The notes under the pieces are model-generated. The model saw only the letters and a program-made list of their open reading frames with translations, ran no database searches and was not told where the DNA came from. Shown here one piece after another: positions 59,621 through 64,000 of a stretch of DNA of 64,000 nt; the stretch's first letter is position 1, and every line of letters starts with the position of its first letter. Source of the stretch: Silene conica (Eukaryota; Streptophyta; Magnoliopsida; Caryophyllales; Caryophyllaceae); contig CM055315.2 in assembly GCA_029255685.2 (NCBI GenBank), forward strand, positions 26,417,501-26,481,500, read 5' to 3'. The position numbers and the translations under genes were made by a program.

Positions 59621-60676
59621 TACGACTGGTTTTCGAGATAATCGGCGTCACTGATTCATCATAGTGGTCAATGTTCGTCTACTTTTTGTGTAAGTTATTT
59701 GATTAAAGGGGAAGTCAATGGGCGTAGGTTGTGTGCGAGGGAGTGTAGCCGGTGGTTGGGTTGATGGTTGTAGTGGCTGGTGGTGGTCGTAGGAGCGGAG
59801 ATGTCGTAGGTTGTGAGAGGAAGATAACTTTGATCGGGGAACATACATGAGGAACAGTGGGACACCGAAGAGTTATAATAGCTTGATTTTAAATCATATT
59901 AGTGGGCTAATGTTTTTTTTGTGTATCTCCTATATTATAGGACGGTTCTATAAAGGAGTAACTGAATTAACAAAAAAAAAACTCCTAAAAATCCATGAAT
60001 ATTCTTTAAAAAGTTAAAGAGCAATGTCTTGCTAAAGACTTTAATCTAGAAACACGTGATAAAGTAGTTTAAAATTGTTATATTTCTTTTTATCAAACAA
60101 TTTAATTATATGCGGATCATCGTATCTTTTTATCACTTATATTAATTTTATAGTCTAAGCATTTATTGAAGGGTCTAGTATAGTGGACGACATGCAGCTG
60201 TTTATCTCATCCGACAAGCCGTTATTTTTGGCGTAAAAAAAGGCTTGCTCTCACAAATTAGGCCAATACATTTGGCTAGCCCAAGTCCATTTGGACTCGA
60301 CCCGTGATCATCTCTAATTCAAGTTTAGAAGAAAGTTCAATAAAAAGGATCAAATCTTGATGCCAATCAAATCTTCATGAATTTGACAAGGTACTTCAAA
60401 TATTTAGACCGACATCTTGATTAAACAATCCCAATTGATCGACTTGATATCTCGTCGGACTTTTGGTAAAAAAATCATCACATTTATTATAACGTTCATT
60501 CATCCAAAGACATGGTTTGAGATTAGTTACAAACATCATTTGTTTAATTTGTTATTAAATCGGCTATTGTACTTAATTAGGTATGATAGTTTAATTTTTT
60601 TTATTAGAGAAATTGTTATTTGCTCATAGTTTTAGTGAGTCTCTCAATATTGTAAAAACGAAGAATTATAAAAGTA
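59621..60676. repeat. Shared array sequence 3' of LTP copy 3
   Basis: This matches 26891-27944 and has the intact empty site for CACTA 2 (GTAGTTTAAAATTG near 60065). Confidence 0.75.
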
Positions 60677-61114
60677 AAACAAAACAAAGGAAATTCTTTA
60701 TTACCGGGAACATTATTACACTCTAAAGTGTTAAGCATAGGATCCACTCAACGCTCAGATCGCGCACACTTCACACATGCAAACATACATATTAGAATAA
60801 AATTGGTACACACGAACGTGATCGAACGTGAACACAAAAATGAACTCGAAACGATTTTAGCTTCATTTCCATTTAGTATAGTATAGATGGTCTTGATAGC
60901 AAAAGCATTAATGAAATCCTTGCGTCCTGTCAAAGTTAGTAGAAACGATTTGTTAGAACTAACGATATATATACACTATATTCAATAATTTCATGTATGT
61001 ATGTATTTCATGATATTGTAAAGCGAAAGCATGTAGATATTATAGTGAGATAAAACGAGTTACATACGTACATTTAATACAAGAGGAGATGAAGTCATTT
61101 AACTCGAGTTAGAG

Positions 61115-61543
61115 TTAAGGACTGGTAAAGAGACCTAAAAATAAAATAAAATAAAAGAATTAGTAAATATAAAATTAAAAAAACTATTTAAATAAGCAAG
61201 CAAGCATGTATATAGCAAGAAAGAAAGAATAGGTACTTGGGCACAAAGATTCTAAGGTGCCTTCGATAGCACAGACGGTCAAGAGGTTGGCGACTTTAGC
61301 GTCAAAGTCGGGGTCATCAGCACCGGAAGCAAGTATGAGACAAAAGCATGTCCTGTCGGTATCAGAGACAACACTCAGGCCGTCACAACAAGTTGCCACA
61401 CCGCTAGCTGTAACGGTATCTTCGCAGATGACTTCGAGATCCATTATATTAGTCCCGCAGTCTTGTGAAACGACCCTTGTTATCTTCTGCGAGTACATGA
61501 CCGCCATTATCGCCAACCCCATCATCATCATCTTCATCTTCAT
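61115..61543 (-). CDS. Eight-cysteine lipid-transfer-protein-like precursor, copy 3
   Basis: The exons are 61543-61237 and 61134-61115. The 108-residue product is predicted to be identical to copies 1 and 2, with the Met-rich signal peptide, all eight cysteines and the SLFTSP tail. The TATA box is at 61655-61660, a 3' untranslated intron with TACTAAC is retained, and AATAAA is at 60697-60702. Rare noncoding differences (for example GATATTG against AAATTG near 61014) separate it from the others. Its neighbours are the same as in copies 1 and 2, so regulation should be shared unless the different inserted elements alter it. Confidence 0.85.
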
Positions 61544-61842
61544 AATGCTCTCTTCTTGCTTTTTTAATTACTCTATGTGTATGTGTATGTGTATGTCTTA
61601 TTGTTAGGATCTTATTTGCTTCCACTCTTCTTTTCTTAACAAACTTACATCAAATTTATACACTTTTAAGTGTGAAATAATCAAAGCTATGTATACTCAA
61701 GCTTTCATTTTTTAATATATATCTTGTTTATCCTAACAAAGAGTTGTTCAATTCCCGTAATGGTAGAAATACTAAGTATTACGAGTATTGTATTAGTATA
61801 TAACCGACTCATTCTTCCATTCTTTTTCAAATGAAGGGTGAC

Positions 61843-62256
61843 AAAGGAGCTGATCTGAGTTAACACCCTCATAATAAACTATCCCCAAGCAGAAGGTCGT
61901 ACTAATCGGGTCGTCAACATTTTTACTTTTTATCTCACCTTAAATATCTTTACCCAATTTCAACTCATTTTCACCCTCCTAAGCAGAACGTCACGACCTA
62001 GCTAGTATAGGTACTTAAGTATACAATGTCATCATTCCATGCTTTGTTTTCTCCTTTCATTATCTAATAGTTGTAGCTCACACGCAACTTAATTTTTTTC
62101 GAATATTAAGCATTAATTATACTAAAATTAAAAAAAGAATCGTTGTCGTAAATTGGGTTCGTAATATATTAGTATCAACGAACATTTCCACATATAGATA
62201 TCAGAGTAGGCTTTGTTGCTAATTAATAGATGTTTTAATCTTTAATAAACAAATAA
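61843..62256. repeat. Array beta block 3, cut by an LTR element
   Basis: It shares the beta-specific variants TTTTTATCTCACCTTAAATA and GACCTAGCTAGTATAGG with 29111-29300. It ends in CAAATAA where the next element begins; intact copies read CAAATAATCATAATG. Confidence 0.85.
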
Positions 62257-64000
62257 TGTAACATCCCGTATTTTCGTGACTTATATTTAAAGGCTTTTAA
62301 GATTTATTTTATTAATAAAATAATATTTTAATAATTTAACGGAAAATAATTTTTAGGTATCGTGAAATATTTTCATAATGGGTAAGATCCGTCTTAAGAA
62401 CCTTAAGTCCTTAAGACGAATATAAACTTGGCAAGCTATTTCACAACTCAAACCCGTTTCTAAAATCCGTAACCGTTTTACATGTGACGGAAAGGACAAC
62501 CCTTGTACCCTTTTATAAGCCTTCCATCGACATTTCTTTTTCCTCAAGACTCTTTTTTTTACAGTAAAACAAACTTCTCAAAACCTCCATTTTTACTCCT
62601 TCCTTTTCAACCTTTTCTTCATCATCCGTCGCTCGAATTGAGGTAACGATAACATTTTCGGAATCCTCATCAAATTTCCAAGTCATCTATCTCTTTCATT
62701 TTTCATTTCGTCGACTTCGAAAATCGGGCTGTTTTGCCCAATTTCGTTTTTCAGTCCTAAAATCCGTTTCTTTGTTTGTAGGAGTGGGCTTAGACGATCC
62801 AGGGGTCGATAGCTACTTGATTGAGGAGGATCTTTAGCCGGAATCGCTTGAAAGGTGACGATAATGAGATAACTCGGCCTTTATGTGTATATTAGCATGT
62901 TTGTTGTGATTCTTGTGTTGATTTCTGTTTTTGTTGATATACATTGATCAAAGGACTTAGTAATATGTTAGGATGTTTGCTATGTGAAGATTTCATGCTT
63001 TTAAGATGTTGCTATATGTTCATAGGTGATTTTCAGTTTTTCGCATTTTGCGACGGATACTTATTAAATTCATTTGAGGATTGTTATGGGACTTACTTGC
63101 TGATAGATTAGTAGTATTTGGCGTTTGATATTGTTGTGTAAACATCACATGAATCGTTGTGTAAGTTTTGGTGTCGAATGATTGAATTTTGAAGAAGGCT
63201 GAAATCACGATTTTACGATCAGGCTCTCTGAGCCGGTCGACCGACCGGCCGCCGGTCGACCGGCGGGGAGAGCATTTGTATGTTTTCGTAATTTTTGGAA
63301 TATTGGCCTTAGACTGCCAGCCGGCCGACCGGCTGCCTGCCGACCGGCTGCCTGCCGACCGGCTGGTAGTCAATTTTGTCTAGGGTTGTTTTGCGAAAAG
63401 CCTAGGAAGAAAGGGAGCCCAGCCGGCAGACCGGCCGCCTGCCAGCCGGCTGGGAGTGCATATGGGGTGGTTTGCGAAATAGAGAAGGCTAGGGAATGGA
63501 GTCCCAGCCGGCCGACCGGCTGCCTGCCGACCGGCTGCCTGCCGACCGGCTGCCTGCCGACCGGCTGGGAGTCCTTTGTGATGTTTCTCGGTTTTGGAAA
63601 AAGGACATAGGCTGAGGGATCACCAGCCGGCCGACCGGCTGCCTGCCGACCGGCTGGGGATCCCTGAAGGCTGTTTTATTGTTTTTCGTTCGTAACTTTC
63701 AAACGGTTGATCGGTTTTGTTTGAAACTCGTTTTGTATACCCGTGATGTATAATTGAGGTCCCCGGTGTACGGGCAACATTATATTGGGTTCGGGAATGG
63801 AGTGAGGATAGAGACCCCCGGTCGGGTAACCGAAAGGGAAACCGGCTCTCCCTCGTCTTAGTTTCCGGGATCAATTAAGTGTTGATTAGAGGTTTAAGAA
63901 GTTAGAACTATAGGTTAGTTCTACCTGTGGATGTTAGTGGTTACAATGGTTGTCGCGTAGTGGGATATGTGTTCAGCTCACCTCTGGACCCACTACGTGT
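62257..64000 (+). mobile_element. LTR of a probable Ty3/Gypsy element, runs off the window
   Basis: The sequence switches abruptly to TGTAACATCCCGTATTTTCG at 62257, a start common in plant Ty3/Gypsy LTRs, inside otherwise conserved array DNA. No end, primer-binding site or protein was seen in 1744 bases, so the LTR is long or the element starts with extended noncoding sequence. The Gypsy assignment is an inference from the terminus and length. Confidence 0.6.
63222..63660. repeat. ~100-bp minisatellite with CCGACCGGCTGCCTG clusters
   Basis: Five GC-rich clusters start near 63227, 63318, 63420, 63505 and 63622. Each contains one to four copies of GCCGACCGGCTGCCT, begins near CCCAGCCGG and is followed by GGGAG. 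The AT-richer spacers share phrases (GGCT, AGGGA), so the whole is a degenerate ~100-bp tandem repeat. Confidence 0.85.

Noticed and set aside
62257..64000. Several overlapping frames rich in RSAGSRSAG or LPADRLPADR
   Set aside because: They are translations of the GC minisatellite and change with frame.

Overview
This is plant nuclear DNA, almost certainly from a eudicot. It is AT-rich, its genes have spliceosomal introns, and it is packed with nested transposable elements: LTR retrotransposons of two superfamilies, a TRIM, two CACTA transposons, Stowaway-like MITEs and Helitron-like ends. Short noncoding palindromes of the type CTCGATCGAG and GCCGACCGGC inside retroelements made me think of Caryophyllaceae (Silene-like), but that is a weak impression.

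Layout. Positions 1-7401 hold two related small F-box-like genes on opposite strands (615-1120 minus, with a frameshift; 4875-5402 plus, intact). A complete 563-bp TRIM (2822-3384, target duplication CCGCA) lies between them. A Helitron-like 3' end and a hAT-like fragment follow. From 7402 to 62256 the window is a tandem array. Its core is a two-exon gene for a small secreted eight-cysteine lipid-transfer-protein-like protein (LTP), present three times with identical predicted protein (28383-28811, 40809-41237, 61115-61543, all minus). Each copy is embedded in several kb of shared repeat-rich flank that includes a degenerate ~130-bp satellite and two MITEs. Two variants of the flank alternate (called alpha and beta here), so the real repeat is a higher-order unit. 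A fourth position (53656-53868) keeps only the upstream stub of the LTP gene.

The array copies were then hit by different insertions, and the copies that lack them serve as paralogous empty sites. Copy 1 holds a 14.7-kb CACTA element (11277-25963) with a broken TNP2 transposase, a Ulp1-like cysteine protease and a captured reverse-transcriptase zinc-binding fragment; an 8.6-kb Copia element (14785-23398) later landed inside its transposase reading frame. Copy 2 holds a 3.4-kb CACTA element (36363-39768) with a Transposase_24-like gene only. The next junction holds a 10-kb Sirevirus-like Copia element (43372-53415, minus) with an extra ORF after pol. It lacks a normal target duplication and is flanked instead by a ~240-bp direct repeat. 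The last beta block is cut by the LTR of a probable Ty3/Gypsy element that runs off the window (62257-64000).

The only genes likely to serve the plant are the three LTP copies and the F-box-like pair; the other coding sequence belongs to mobile elements and is mostly broken. No tRNA, rRNA or CRISPR was seen. Gene-family names rest on motif recognition by eye.
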